NCBI RefSeq assembly: GCF_040500475.1
Contig: NZ_CP159358.1
Span: 1,736,001 to 1,800,000, forward strand
Length of the DNA stretch: 64,000 bases
Reading direction: 5' to 3'
Source of the DNA: Bacillus sp. Bos-x628
GTDB taxonomy: Bacteria; Bacillota; Bacilli; Bacillales; Bacillaceae
This document shows, piece by piece, positions 18,362 through 26,668 of the stretch (position 1 is the first letter of the stretch; the number at the start of each line of letters is the position of its first letter). The position numbers and the translations under genes are program-made. The notes under the pieces are model-generated. The model saw only the letters and a list, made by a program, of their open reading frames with translations, ran no database searches and was not told the origin of the DNA.

Positions 18362-19639
18362 ATGACAAATAAATATATCGAGGCACAAGCACAAATGTCA
18401 GTAGCTGCTCAGCATGCACTTGAAGGAAAGGTCAAAGGGGTTAGAAGGCTTCTTCCTTTTCTCGGACCCGCTTTTATTGCTGCCATTGCTTATATTGATC
18501 CAGGTAACTTCGCCACCAACATTGCCGCTGGCTCAAAATATGGTTATCTTCTATTGTGGGTCATTCTCATATCGAATCTCATGGCTTTGCTCATCCAGTC
18601 TTTATCCGCAAAGCTTGGAATAGCTACAGGTAAAAATTTACCTGAAATCGCACGTGAAGAGTTCCCTAAGCCTGTCTCCATTGGTTTATGGATTCAAGGA
18701 GAGCTCGTGATCATCGCTACAGACTTAGCCGAATTTATCGGGGCTGCACTTGGTTTATATCTGCTTTTCCGCATTCCTTTGCTTGAAGCATCCATGATTG
18801 CTGCAATCGGTTCTTTTGCAATTTTGGAGCTACAAAGAAGAGGTTACAGAGCACTAGAAGCTGGAATCACCAGTATGCTGTTCGTAGTCGTGATTGCTTT
18901 CGCTGTGCAAACATTTGTCGCAAAGCCTGATATTGCGAGTGTCGCTGGCGGACTCTTGATTCCAAGGTTTGATGGAGCAGATAGTGTGTTACTTGCAGCA
19001 GGAATATTAGGCGCCACAGTCATGCCGCATGCCATCTATTTGCATTCAGCCTTAACCCAAAGGAGAGTCGTCGGCAGAACAGAGAAAGAGAAAAAACTCA
19101 TTTTCCGCTTTGAGTTTTTAGATATTCTGATTGCCATGCTTGTCGCTGGTGCGATCAATGCAAGCATGTTGATTGTGGCTGCTGCTTTATTTTATAAAAA
19201 TGGCTTATTTGTTGAAGATTTAGATGTCGCCTTTCGACATTTTGATACACTAGCGGGTCCTGTATCGGCGATTTTATTTGGTGTTGGACTGCTTGTGGCC
19301 GGTCTTTCAAGCTCTTCTGTCGGTACATTATCAGGCGATATTATTATGCAGGGCTTTATTCAATATCGCATCCCGCTGTATGTACGCCGTCTGATTACAA
19401 TCATTCCCCCTATTGCGATCATTGCATCTGGGGTGAATCCGACATCTGCGCTTGTCATGAGCCAAGTGATCTTATCCTTTGGCATTGCTTTTGCTTTAAT
19501 CCCTTTGATACTATTTACAAGTAAAAAACGAATTATGGGCGATTTGACGAATGCATGCTGGGTGACAGGAATATCTTGGGTGATAGCAGCTCTTGTTGTT
19601 GCACTGAATGTATTTTTAATTGTTGATACCTTTATGTAA
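18362..19639 (+). CDS. mntH: Manganese transport protein MntH (NRAMP)
   Basis: MntH is a proton-coupled Mn(II) importer. This 425-residue protein has eleven hydrophobic segments. The NRAMP metal-site motif DPGNFATN is in the first segment and MPHAIYLHSALTQRR is in the sixth, both diagnostic. The upstream promoter carries an MntR-type box, so repression at high manganese is expected. GGTGATGACAT precedes the ATG. It is monocistronic, with a terminator directly after the stop. Confidence 0.96.
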   Translation: MTNKYIEAQAQMSVAAQHALEGKVKGVRRLLPFLGPAFIAAIAYIDPGNFATNIAAGSKYGYLLLWVILISNLMALLIQSLSAKLGIATGKNLPEIAREEFPKPVSIGLWIQGELVIIATDLAEFIGAALGLYLLFRIPLLEASMIAAIGSFAILELQRRGYRALEAGITSMLFVVVIAFAVQTFVAKPDIASVAGGLLIPRFDGADSVLLAAGILGATVMPHAIYLHSALTQRRVVGRTEKEKKLIFRFEFLDILIAMLVAGAINASMLIVAAALFYKNGLFVEDLDVAFRHFDTLAGPVSAILFGVGLLVAGLSSSSVGTLSGDIIMQGFIQYRIPLYVRRLITIIPPIAIIASGVNPTSALVMSQVILSFGIAFALIPLILFTSKKRIMGDLTNACWVTGISWVIAALVVALNVFLIVDTFM

Positions 19640-19668
19640 AAGACAGTGATTCTGCTGTCTTTTTCTTT
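19638..19668 (+). terminator. Terminator of mntH
   Basis: AAAGACAG / CTGTCTTT is followed by a T-rich tail right after the stop codon. Confidence 0.82.
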
Positions 19669-19710
19669 CGATTGGGCTATGGTAAAATTTCCACGAGAGG
19701 ATGTGGGCAT

Positions 19711-20265
19711 ATGTTTTTGTATCAAGATCAAGATTTATCAATGCGTTTGCTTGAGCCCAGAGACGCAAGAAGTCTGTTTTTGCTCATCCAACGTTCGAGA
19801 CAACATTTGCGTGAATGGATGCTTTGGGTTGATTCGACACAAACGGAAGAAGACAGCATGGCTTTTATTCAAAGTGCAATGCAACAAGCCTTGAAAAACA
19901 ACGGATTTCAAGCAGGCATCTGGTCACATGGCGAACTCGTTGGAATCATTGGCACACACCAGATTGACTGGATGAACCGAACCGTTTCCATTGGCTATTG
20001 GCTTGGTGAGGGCTATCAAGGGAAAGGACTCATGACAAAAGCGTGCAAAGCCGTCATTCAATATTTATTTGAAGAATGCGGATTGCATCGAATTGAGATT
20101 AGAGCGGCTGTAGATAATATGAAAAGCAGGCGCATCGCAGAGCGATTATCATTCTCTCTTGAAGGCATCCTCAAGGAATGTGAATGGCTTGGTGACCATT
20201 TCACAGATCATTGTGTATACGCACTTTTGCAGCCGGAATACACCAAACTAAAAGCTCATCATTGA
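19711..20265 (+). CDS. GNAT N-acetyltransferase, RimJ/RimL-YdaF type
   Basis: This is a 184-residue acetyltransferase. The N-terminus MRLLEPRDARSLF and the acetyl-CoA region IGYWLGEGYQGKGLMTKA (motif A, residues 90-107) are typical of RimJ/RimL-like ribosomal-protein acetyltransferases such as B. subtilis YdaF, which it resembles in layout. The ATG at 19711 has GAGAGG ten bases upstream. The substrate is not known; a ribosomal protein or a small amine is possible. Confidence 0.85.
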   Translation: MFLYQDQDLSMRLLEPRDARSLFLLIQRSRQHLREWMLWVDSTQTEEDSMAFIQSAMQQALKNNGFQAGIWSHGELVGIIGTHQIDWMNRTVSIGYWLGEGYQGKGLMTKACKAVIQYLFEECGLHRIEIRAAVDNMKSRRIAERLSFSLEGILKECEWLGDHFTDHCVYALLQPEYTKLKAHH

Positions 20266-20377
20266 ATCAACCTATTTAATTGTGTCGATTGCATGAACTA
20301 TTTTACAAAGTGAAGCTTTGTTATATCAGTTGTGATCGTCATCTGATAAAATAGAAGGAAAAATCGAGGTATGACGT

Positions 20378-20638
20378 ATGTCTCTTATTATTTTATTTTA
20401 CTTATGGATTGTTCCTTTATTATTTGGCATTTTCTTTTCATTCATGACAAAGAAAGCCACATACAAACGCCGCTTTGTTCCATCTTATTGTATGGTGGGG
20501 CTCAGTATCGTTTTTCTCATCTTGGCACTTGTCTTTTCTGCCAGCCATTTTCTATTCATTTGTGGTATATTCCTATTTGCCACAACACTTGTTGGCACAG
20601 GCATTCCATTATTTTTAGCCTTTACAAAAACACGTTGA
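20378..20638 (+). CDS. Small membrane protein of unknown function
   Basis: This is an 86-residue protein made almost entirely of three hydrophobic segments, with a short basic loop (TKKATYKRRF) after the first. GAGG lies eight bases before the ATG and a strong terminator follows the stop, which support it as a real gene. I do not recognise the family. It stands alone between the acetyltransferase and the decayed stretch at 20.7-21.2 kb. Confidence 0.65.
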   Translation: MSLIILFYLWIVPLLFGIFFSFMTKKATYKRRFVPSYCMVGLSIVFLILALVFSASHFLFICGIFLFATTLVGTGIPLFLAFTKTR

Positions 20639-20644
20639 CAAAAA

Positions 20645-20680
20645 ACCACCTTTTCGCCGTAAAAAGGTGGTTTCTTTTTA
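20645..20680. terminator. Terminator after the 86-residue membrane protein gene
   Basis: AACCACCTTTT / AAAAGGTGGTT is followed by TCTTTTT. It overlaps the end of the decayed minus-strand gene next to it. Confidence 0.82.
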
Positions 20681-20940
20681 TTTCTCTGGCATGCTGTAGG
20701 TAACAGAAGAATCTGGATTTTCTTTGATTGCCTTTATAAATCTTGCAAGATCTCTGCTGCTCGATCATTTGAGTCATACTTTCCGAGTGTTTTGTTCCAA
20801 TCTAAAGAACCGCTTCCTATGATTCCTGTAATTTTTTTGCCCTGCATAGTGACCTCTTTTATAATGACCACACTTTGATTTCCAGTTGGGGTACGCGGAT
20901 AAAAATTGAGCTTAATGGGAACGTGTTCGAGGAGGTTACC
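20678..20940 (-). pseudogene. C-terminal remnant of an unidentified gene
   Basis: On the minus strand a frame reads IKLNFYPRTPTGNQSVVIIK and later GSGSLDWNKTLGKYDS, then ends at a TAA. A one-base shift at that point continues as FIKAIKENPDSSVTYSMPEK and a stop. The parts fit one protein C-terminus broken by a frameshift, and the 5' end is missing where the IS relic begins. The family is not recognised. Confidence 0.55.
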
Positions 20941-20944
20941 CTTT

Positions 20945-21170
20945 TAAAAATGTGAATAGTTATCATAGTCGATTAAAAGGCTGGTTAAATAGGTTTTAAT
21001 GGTGTGGCTACTAAGTACCTAGACCATTCTTTGAGTTGGGTTTAATTTCTAGACCAAATTAGGGATTTAAATGACGACACAACTGATAATAAGATGATTG
21101 TTGAGAGCTGCTTTTCTCTACTAATGAGACCTATGATAAAATTAGGTTATCAAAATATAGAATTAAAAGG
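20945..21170 (+). mobile_element. Degenerate IS1595-type (ISXO2-like) transposase relic
   Basis: Translating the plus strand gives VNSYHSRLKGWLNRF, then after one extra T, NGVATKYLDHSLSWV, an in-frame TAA, and FLDQIRDLNDDTTDNKM. This is the conserved C-terminal end of ISXO2-like transposases (H-SR-K-W-RF-GVATKYL-Y-W). Only the last ~70 codons remain, with a frameshift and a stop, so it is dead. I could not identify terminal inverted repeats. Confidence 0.7.
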
Positions 21171-21182
21171 TGTGATGGGCAA

Positions 21183-21701
21183 TTGCTGGGATTACCGAGA
21201 GGGGAAGTTTTTTTAGTTCCTTGGTCTACTGAGTGGGCAAAAGAATTTAAAACAGAAAAGAAACAGATAATAGGTGTTATTGGTCAATACACGGTGAACA
21301 TACACCATATTGGAAGTACAGCAGTCAAAGGTTTAAGCGCTAAGCCAATTATTGATATTGCAATTGAAATAGATAATTTTCTTGATGGAGAAAAATTTGT
21401 AACAGCATTGGAAGGACTCGGTTACTCATATAGAGGTACAAATGTATTACCAGAAAGACACTACTTTAACAAAGGTGAACCAAGAACACATCAAATCCAT
21501 ATGTACCAAAGAGACAATAAGTATTTATTAGAACAGTTAAATTTCAGAGATTATTTGAGAAATAACGAACAAGCAAGAAATGAATACCAACACCTTAAAC
21601 TTAAACTATCAAGTTTAAATAAAAATGACAAACACAAATACGCAGATGAAAAGACTGATTTTGTTAAGTCAATTATTGGAAAAATTGGAACTCCTAATTA
21701 A
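21183..21701 (+). CDS. GrpB family protein (UPF0157)
   Basis: This 172-residue protein belongs to the GrpB/UPF0157 family, a nucleotidyltransferase-like fold. The motifs HHIGSTAVKGLSAKPIIDI and RTHQIHMYQRD are diagnostic. The start is a TTG at 21183 with AAAAGGTG about 12 bases upstream. The molecular role of the family is poorly defined. The gene is more AT-rich than its neighbours and sits immediately behind the IS relic, so lateral acquisition is likely. Confidence 0.85.
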   Translation: MLGLPRGEVFLVPWSTEWAKEFKTEKKQIIGVIGQYTVNIHHIGSTAVKGLSAKPIIDIAIEIDNFLDGEKFVTALEGLGYSYRGTNVLPERHYFNKGEPRTHQIHMYQRDNKYLLEQLNFRDYLRNNEQARNEYQHLKLKLSSLNKNDKHKYADEKTDFVKSIIGKIGTPN

Positions 21702-21790
21702 AGGAGTCCCTTTTCCTTGTCATAAAATCAACATTATTCTTTAACATAGCTTTAAAAAGAATACACACTAGTATCATCTTAGTGTCATGT

Positions 21791-22122
21791 TTAGATAACT
21801 AATAATTCAACCTGAATATTTCTAGAATTTTCTCTTTCCATATTCACAACAGCTCTAAATTCCTTCGTTTCAATTATATTTTCATAAGGTTCATCAACCC
21901 TATAATGGTGTTCAGCTATTGTCCCTTCTTTCTTCATATTTACACTGGTAGCATTCAATGTAATTTCAAAACTTTCATATACTCCATCTATAACATTTTT
22001 CATACACCCTATACACTCATCCACTTCTTCTGATGAAATATCTTGTATAAAATCTGAGAAAATACTTATTTCTTCTGGTAAAACTATCTCTAAATCACCA
22101 AATCGATCTTCCTTAAATTCAT
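21791..22122 (-). pseudogene. Small acidic protein gene with a frameshift at its start, possible immunity gene
   Basis: The minus-strand frame from 22024 down to a TAA at 21791 encodes 77 residues from a GTG. The same frame stays open upstream through FKEDRFGDLEIVLPEEI to near 22118 but has no start. A well-placed ATG with AAGGTG lies at 22122 in another frame. Adding one A after that ATG would join them into a protein of about 111 residues. It lies downstream of the EndoU immunity gene, so an orphan immunity protein is plausible, but I do not recognise the family. Confidence 0.45.
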
Positions 22123-22473
22123 ATGATTATCATCACCTTATATATTATTTTTTATATAGTGGCTATGCTGTAGCTATTCAAGTATATCTCTATTTTAATT
22201 CCTGATGATGTTACCCCTTTAAGCTTATTAGGACCTATCTATTTTTTATTTTGGTAAGCTTCATCAATAGCTTTTAAAACATCAACAAATTGTTTTAAAA
22301 ATTGATCAGAGGTAAAAAGGCTCATTCCCCTTCTTTGTTGAAGTTAGAATAAGCCTTTAAAGGTTAGCAAACATGCTTGTCAATTTTTTTAGTATTTGAT
22401 TTATTGTTTTTATTATGAGATCAATCTATCCATTGCAATACTTACTTGCTTAATTATTATGGATAGGTATAAT
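22123..22473 (-). other. AT-rich gap with a possible 28-codon peptide
   Basis: The stretch holds the terminator at 22317-22358 and a short minus-strand frame beginning MSLFTSDQFLKQFVDVLKA that ends at a TAG near 22240. GAAGGGG is only one base from its ATG, so translation is doubtful. Nothing else is supported. Confidence 0.35.
22317..22358 (-). terminator. Terminator of the toxin-immunity unit
   Basis: AAAGGCTTATTC pairs with GAATGAGCCTTT (one G-T pair) around a 19-base loop, with TT after the stem on the minus strand. Confidence 0.55.
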
Positions 22474-22842
22474 TTATTGTTCGTCTCCTGTCAAACTATA
22501 TTTTTCAACTATTTTTCTTAATATCTTACTAATAATTTTCTCATCTTGAGGATACTCTTTGATATACGTATTACAGGCTTGCTCAAGATAATAATAGAAT
22601 GTCTGATAATCTACAATAATCTCCTCATCATGAAGTGCAAACATTACTCCTTGAAATGGCTCCTCGTCGGCTTCAAGATCATTTGAAAAAGTGCAATCAA
22701 CAGCATTAATACCATAACCTACCCCCGTAGATAAATGCTGAATAATTTTTACAAAGCTATCATCAGTGATTGCATTGAAAAAAGCCACTACAGGAAAATG
22801 TTCATCTCTTAACATTTGAGATTCTAAAATTTTTCTATTCAT
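22474..22842 (-). CDS. CdiI-like immunity protein for an EndoU toxin
   Basis: This is a 122-residue acidic protein. The middle reads STGVGYGINAVDCTF and FQGVMFALHDEEIIV, followed by a helical tail EQACNTYIKEYPQDE. These fit the ribonuclease-toxin immunity family (CdiI_4) paired with EndoU toxins in contact-dependent inhibition systems. It starts 19 bases after the toxin stop codon on the same strand, the usual place for the cognate immunity gene. It should bind and block the EndoU domain in the cytoplasm. The assignment is from motif memory plus context. Confidence 0.75.
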   Translation of the reverse strand: MNRKILESQMLRDEHFPVVAFFNAITDDSFVKIIQHLSTGVGYGINAVDCTFSNDLEADEEPFQGVMFALHDEEIIVDYQTFYYYLEQACNTYIKEYPQDEKIISKILRKIVEKYSLTGDEQ

Positions 22843-22861
22843 ATTATTTGAATCCTTTCAA

Positions 22862-23365
22862 CTATAATTCGGGATAAAACGATGTCACTTCTCCATTCTT
22901 ATCTGTATACCCTCTCCATTTTATCCCTTTACCGTCATAACCTTGCCACTCCCTACCTAAAACGCCTCTTGAAAAAGCATTATCTACTGCTTCTTTTCCT
23001 CGTTTAATAAACTCTTCATCAGAGATTAATTTGGGGTCATAAACAGTTTTATCAAATGACTTTTCTCTCCATCCTGTTTTTTGGCCAGTTTTAGCATCTA
23101 GCGAAGGGACTTGGTATGTTATTTTCTCCACTCCTGGCAAAGTGTCATGTTTCTTCACATTTAAGATATTTACATCATTTTTCATAAACTCATCTCTGTT
23201 ATGCGCCCCACCAATACCTCTTCTCCTTGGAACATCGGGGTCAACTTTTCTTATATGTTCCTCTAAGCTAGGTGAGAACTTAACTTTACCTGTACCCTTA
23301 GCCCCCATCTTCCCATGAAACCCTTTCACCCCAAACGGCAAAAGCATTCCAAGTGCCGCATTCAT
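22862..23365 (-). CDS. EndoU nuclease toxin domain (C-terminal part of split LXG toxin)
   Basis: This 167-residue segment ends in a bacterial EndoU ribonuclease-type domain: the candidate catalytic His is in GGAHNRDEFM, and the family motifs ITYQVPSLD, KTVYDP and the C-terminal YTDKNGEVTSFYP are present. It should cleave RNA in target cells. Its frame is also open upstream (IFGNKISKEQQEAS), so it was probably fused to the LXG domain. As written, its ATG overlaps the stop of the LXG frame (ATGA) with AGGAAG five bases upstream, which would allow coupled translation as a separate protein. Immunity follows directly. Confidence 0.75.
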   Translation of the reverse strand: MNAALGMLLPFGVKGFHGKMGAKGTGKVKFSPSLEEHIRKVDPDVPRRRGIGGAHNRDEFMKNDVNILNVKKHDTLPGVEKITYQVPSLDAKTGQKTGWREKSFDKTVYDPKLISDEEFIKRGKEAVDNAFSRGVLGREWQGYDGKGIKWRGYTDKNGEVTSFYPEL

Positions 23366-24150
23366 ACTCGCTTCCTGCTGTTCTTTTGAGATCTTGTTCC
23401 CAAAAATGCTTCTTGTTCCTTCGCAATCTTGCGGGCTTCTTTCTGTTCTTTTTTGATTTTTAAATATTCAGAAGTTTGCTTCTCAATATCGTCTTTTGCC
23501 TTGTAGATTTCGCTATTTTGATACGCTTTCTTATCAAAATTCATCGGTGAAATGGTTTTTCCGTTATTTGTCGCATTCATCATTTCGGCGTACAATGCCA
23601 TTGTAGCCTGCTCTTCAGTCTCTGACAAAGCATATTCATCTTTTAGATGTTGGTCTAATTCGTTTAAATCTTTTACGGTCTTTTTCCGTTCGTCTTCGGC
23701 ATCCGTTATCTTTTCATCAAAGATTTGATCATCAAACACATCAAGAGAGATGAGATCATCTATGTCCTGAAAAATGGTTTCCAGTGCCTTCTTTTGATCA
23801 GATACAATACTTTTGGCGTTTTTTAACCCCATCTCTACCTGATTTTCTAAAAAGTGTTCATCAATAAAAGTATCACCGCCGAAATTGGCATCTTCAAGTG
23901 TACCCGCAACACCTTCGTGGAAGACTTTTTGTTTATCTATAAAGCTAATCAACATGTCCACATTTCCAGCAAGCTCTTGATAAAAACTTTTAATATTGTC
24001 GGCACCTTTTCCCGTGAAATCATCACCGAGATTGGCTACACCTTGTAATGCGTGCTTCAAATCTATCATTTGTTCCCGAAGTTCCTGATAGTGCTTCGCT
24101 CTTTCTTCCATAGCGCTTGTTAGTGCTTTGGCATCAAGTATTTTATTCAG
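23362..24150 (-). CDS. LXG-domain secretion module of a polymorphic toxin (N-terminal part)
   Basis: This is the N-terminal LXG domain, a long helical WXG-like domain that directs toxins to the type VII (ESX/Yuk) secretion system. It is almost all helix, with the typical opening KILDAKALTSAMEERAKHY and LREQMIDLKHALQGV. An ATG at 24111 has no ribosome site. The frame extends 13 codons upstream to a CTG at 24150, which restores the usual LXG N-terminus and is my preferred start. The frame ends early because a five-T run near 23402-23406 appears one T short; with six T it would continue into the EndoU frame. Confidence 0.7.
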   Translation of the reverse strand: MNKILDAKALTSAMEERAKHYQELREQMIDLKHALQGVANLGDDFTGKGADNIKSFYQELAGNVDMLISFIDKQKVFHEGVAGTLEDANFGGDTFIDEHFLENQVEMGLKNAKSIVSDQKKALETIFQDIDDLISLDVFDDQIFDEKITDAEDERKKTVKDLNELDQHLKDEYALSETEEQATMALYAEMMNATNNGKTISPMNFDKKAYQNSEIYKAKDDIEKQTSEYLKIKKEQKEARKIAKEQEAFLGTRSQKNSRKRV

Positions 24151-24513
24151 GGGAAATCACAGCCCTTCATTATTGATCACAAAGTCTATTTTACCTTTCT
24201 CAACAAATTGGAAAAATAGGATTTAAGTTACAAAAATGATTATCAAACATTCCAAAAAATAAAACAAGTAATAATTGAGTCGATTTCTTATGAATTCAAA
24301 AAAGTCAGCCCTCTTTTTTGAAGACTGACTGCGTTTTATATTTAGAAAAACGTTTTAAACTTTTCTTAAGTGGAGGAATGTCCATCTCACCTTTTTCAAA
24401 GATTTTTTCATTACGTATTTACTGATGCTAGCTGCTTGTGTGTACGTAAAATTTTTCTAGGAAATGGCGGTTCATTGTGCTTTTGCATCATATCATCTGT
24501 CAACTTGCTCACG
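24151..24513 (-). other. Gap between the toxin gene and kimA
   Basis: It contains the terminator at 24298-24330 and a short open minus-strand frame without a good ribosome site that ends inside that hairpin (reading MDIPPLKKSLKRFSKY). No promoter for the LXG gene was clear. Confidence 0.35.
24298..24330 (-). terminator. Terminator downstream of kimA
   Basis: GTCAGTCTTC / GAGGGCTGAC with loop AAAAAA is followed by six T on the minus strand. Confidence 0.75.
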
Positions 24514-26340
24514 CTATTTTTTAAAATGGTATGGCAGCGTAGCGACAACAATATCTCGCTTCCATAATAAGCGTAATCTTAATAAAAAAGCGGATTGATT
24601 GTGTAAAATGGTATGCCATCTTTTTTTAGGTATGAATTGAGGCACGAGTACCATTACTCTATATTGATGTGCATTTGCTTTTGCTTCAACCGTTTCAAGA
24701 AATTTATCAAGTGGATGAATAAGACTTCGATAAGATGAGTGAAGCAACACAAGTCGCACATCACTATGAAGCTTTTCCCAATCCTCTTCAATTTTCTTGT
24801 CATGCTCTTTGTCAAAGGAAACATGAACGGCTATGACTTGATTTGATAAAGATTTCGCATAATGTATAGACTGCTCTACAACACGTGTCACACCTGCTAT
24901 TGGCACAATGATCACATTCCCTTTGATTTCAATAGGCGCAGTTTCATTCAATAGACGCAATTGTTCTCCAACTGCAAGGTAATGTCTTTTAATCGAATAA
25001 AAGATTAACAGAACAATTGGCATGAAAACGAAAACAGGCCATACGAGATGGAACTTCGTCAAAATAAGAATCATGAGAACAGTGAAAGAAATAAGTGCCC
25101 CCAAAATATTAATCGGCATTTTCGTTCTCCATCCTTGCGGTTTTTCGCGAATCCATTTCACACACATGCCCGTTTGAGATAGGGTAAATGGAATAAAAAC
25201 ACCGACCGCATAAAGCGGGATAAGATGTTCTGTCTTTCCATCAAACAACCATATCAGTAGCATGGATGCTACGCCTAAAAAGATAATGCCGTTGGAGTAA
25301 CCAAGTCGATCTCCTCTCACCGTAAACATTCGAGGCATATATTTATCCTTGGCTAAATTGACAGCCAGTAAAGGAAAAGCTGAAAAGCCGGTGTTTGCTG
25401 CTAATATGAGAATCAGAGCTGTGACAGCTTGAATCACATAATAGAAAAATGTACGCCCAAATGTTTCTGATGCAATCTGTGAAACCACCGTCTCTTCTGG
25501 TTTTGGGGAAATTCCAAAACCAAAGGCAAGCAGTGTCACACCGATAAATAGTACAGCTAGCAATCCACCCATCATCAATAATGTTCTCGCTGCATTTTGT
25601 GCAGCAGGTTTTTTAAATGACGGAATTGTATTTGAAATGGCTTCTACTCCAGTCAAAGCAGAACAACCGGATGAAAAAGCTTTTAATAAAATAAATAATG
25701 TAATACCTGATACGTGTGTACCAAATGCTGTATGCTCAGGTGCTGACGGCACTTGCCCTGTTAATAGTTTAAAGCACCCGACTCCGATTAAAATGAGTAA
25801 TGAAAATACAAACAGGTAGACAGGATAAGCCAAAATAGATGCCGATTCCGTTAGTCCTCTAAGGTTTAACACCATGATTACTAAGACAAGAACAATTGAT
25901 ATCACCACATGAGATGGATAGAGTGCTGGAAAAGCTGATGTGATGGCATCCGTTCCGGCTGATATACTTACTGCAACAGTCAATATATAGTCAACCAACA
26001 AAGATCCGCCAGCGATTAATCCTGGTTTTTCACCTAAATTTCTTCTTGATACGACATATGCACCACCGCCTTCTGGATAGGCATAAATAATTTGGCGGTA
26101 GGATAGAATCAAAGCCATTAAAAGAATTAATACACAACCTGCGATTGGGATAGAGTACCAAAACGCTGCCGCGCTGACCACTGATAGAACAATCAAAATT
26201 TGTTCAGTACCATAAGCAACCGACGACAATGCATCTGATGACAATAATGCCAAAGCTTTGATTTTAGATAGTTTTTGTTCTCCTGCTGCTTGTGATTTTA
26301 ATGGTTTACCAATTAAAATACGTTTCATCAAACTGTACAT
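24514..26340 (-). CDS. kimA: High-affinity potassium importer KimA
   Basis: KimA (formerly YdaO) is a proton-coupled K+ importer of the KUP/APC superfamily. This 608-residue protein has twelve hydrophobic segments, including LLSSDALSSVAYGTEQIL, then a soluble C-terminal domain from residue ~455 (VIIVPIAGVTRVV). I start it at the ATG at 26340 (MYSLMKRILIGKPLKS), preceded by AAAGGAG, which agrees with B. subtilis. The leader carries a c-di-AMP riboswitch with terminator, so expression should fall when c-di-AMP, and hence potassium, is high. Confidence 0.96.
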   Translation of the reverse strand: MYSLMKRILIGKPLKSQAAGEQKLSKIKALALLSSDALSSVAYGTEQILIVLSVVSAAAFWYSIPIAGCVLILLMALILSYRQIIYAYPEGGGAYVVSRRNLGEKPGLIAGGSLLVDYILTVAVSISAGTDAITSAFPALYPSHVVISIVLVLVIMVLNLRGLTESASILAYPVYLFVFSLLILIGVGCFKLLTGQVPSAPEHTAFGTHVSGITLFILLKAFSSGCSALTGVEAISNTIPSFKKPAAQNAARTLLMMGGLLAVLFIGVTLLAFGFGISPKPEETVVSQIASETFGRTFFYYVIQAVTALILILAANTGFSAFPLLAVNLAKDKYMPRMFTVRGDRLGYSNGIIFLGVASMLLIWLFDGKTEHLIPLYAVGVFIPFTLSQTGMCVKWIREKPQGWRTKMPINILGALISFTVLMILILTKFHLVWPVFVFMPIVLLIFYSIKRHYLAVGEQLRLLNETAPIEIKGNVIIVPIAGVTRVVEQSIHYAKSLSNQVIAVHVSFDKEHDKKIEEDWEKLHSDVRLVLLHSSYRSLIHPLDKFLETVEAKANAHQYRVMVLVPQFIPKKRWHTILHNQSAFLLRLRLLWKRDIVVATLPYHFKK

Positions 26341-26393
26341 GTATTGCCGCTCCTTTAGTGTCAAACGATTTCATAAACATAAGATAGATCATC

Positions 26394-26605
26394 AAAAAGA
26401 CACAGAGGCAATAGAATGCCCCTGTGCCAATTTTTAAGGTCACAGGTTGGTCTTTGCTCTCTTTAACGCTTACGAGGTTAGCTGACGGATTCGGGCGCAT
26501 GAGAATTTGCCCTACCTTAAAAAGGATTCACCCCATGTGATATTTATTTCACTACCACTATTGGTTCCCCCGCTCATCAAAATGATTCAGCGATTGGTCT
26601 TTTAT
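26394..26605 (-). ncRNA. ydaO-type c-di-AMP riboswitch with intrinsic terminator
   Basis: The minus-strand leader of kimA carries the conserved elements of the ydaO/yuaA class in order: AATCGCTGAATC, GAGCGGGGGAACC, TGGGGTGAATCC, AAGGTAGGGCAA, GCCCGAATCCGTCAGCTAAC and CTCGTAAGCGTT (aptamer about 26463-26600). The expression platform is a terminator CACAGGGGCATT / GCCTCTGTG plus a T-run (26394-26428). An upstream CCTGTG (26436-26441) can pair with CACAGG as an antiterminator. Binding of c-di-AMP is expected to cause termination. Confidence 0.95.
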
Positions 26606-26668
26606 AAAAGAGATCATACTCCCGTTTGACACCAAAGTAAAGAGATTTTTTCAAGGTCTTATGACCGT

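Noticed and set aside
26306..26500. 64-residue minus-strand frame upstream of kimA
   Set aside because: It lies within the c-di-AMP riboswitch and its terminator, so it is leader RNA rather than a gene.
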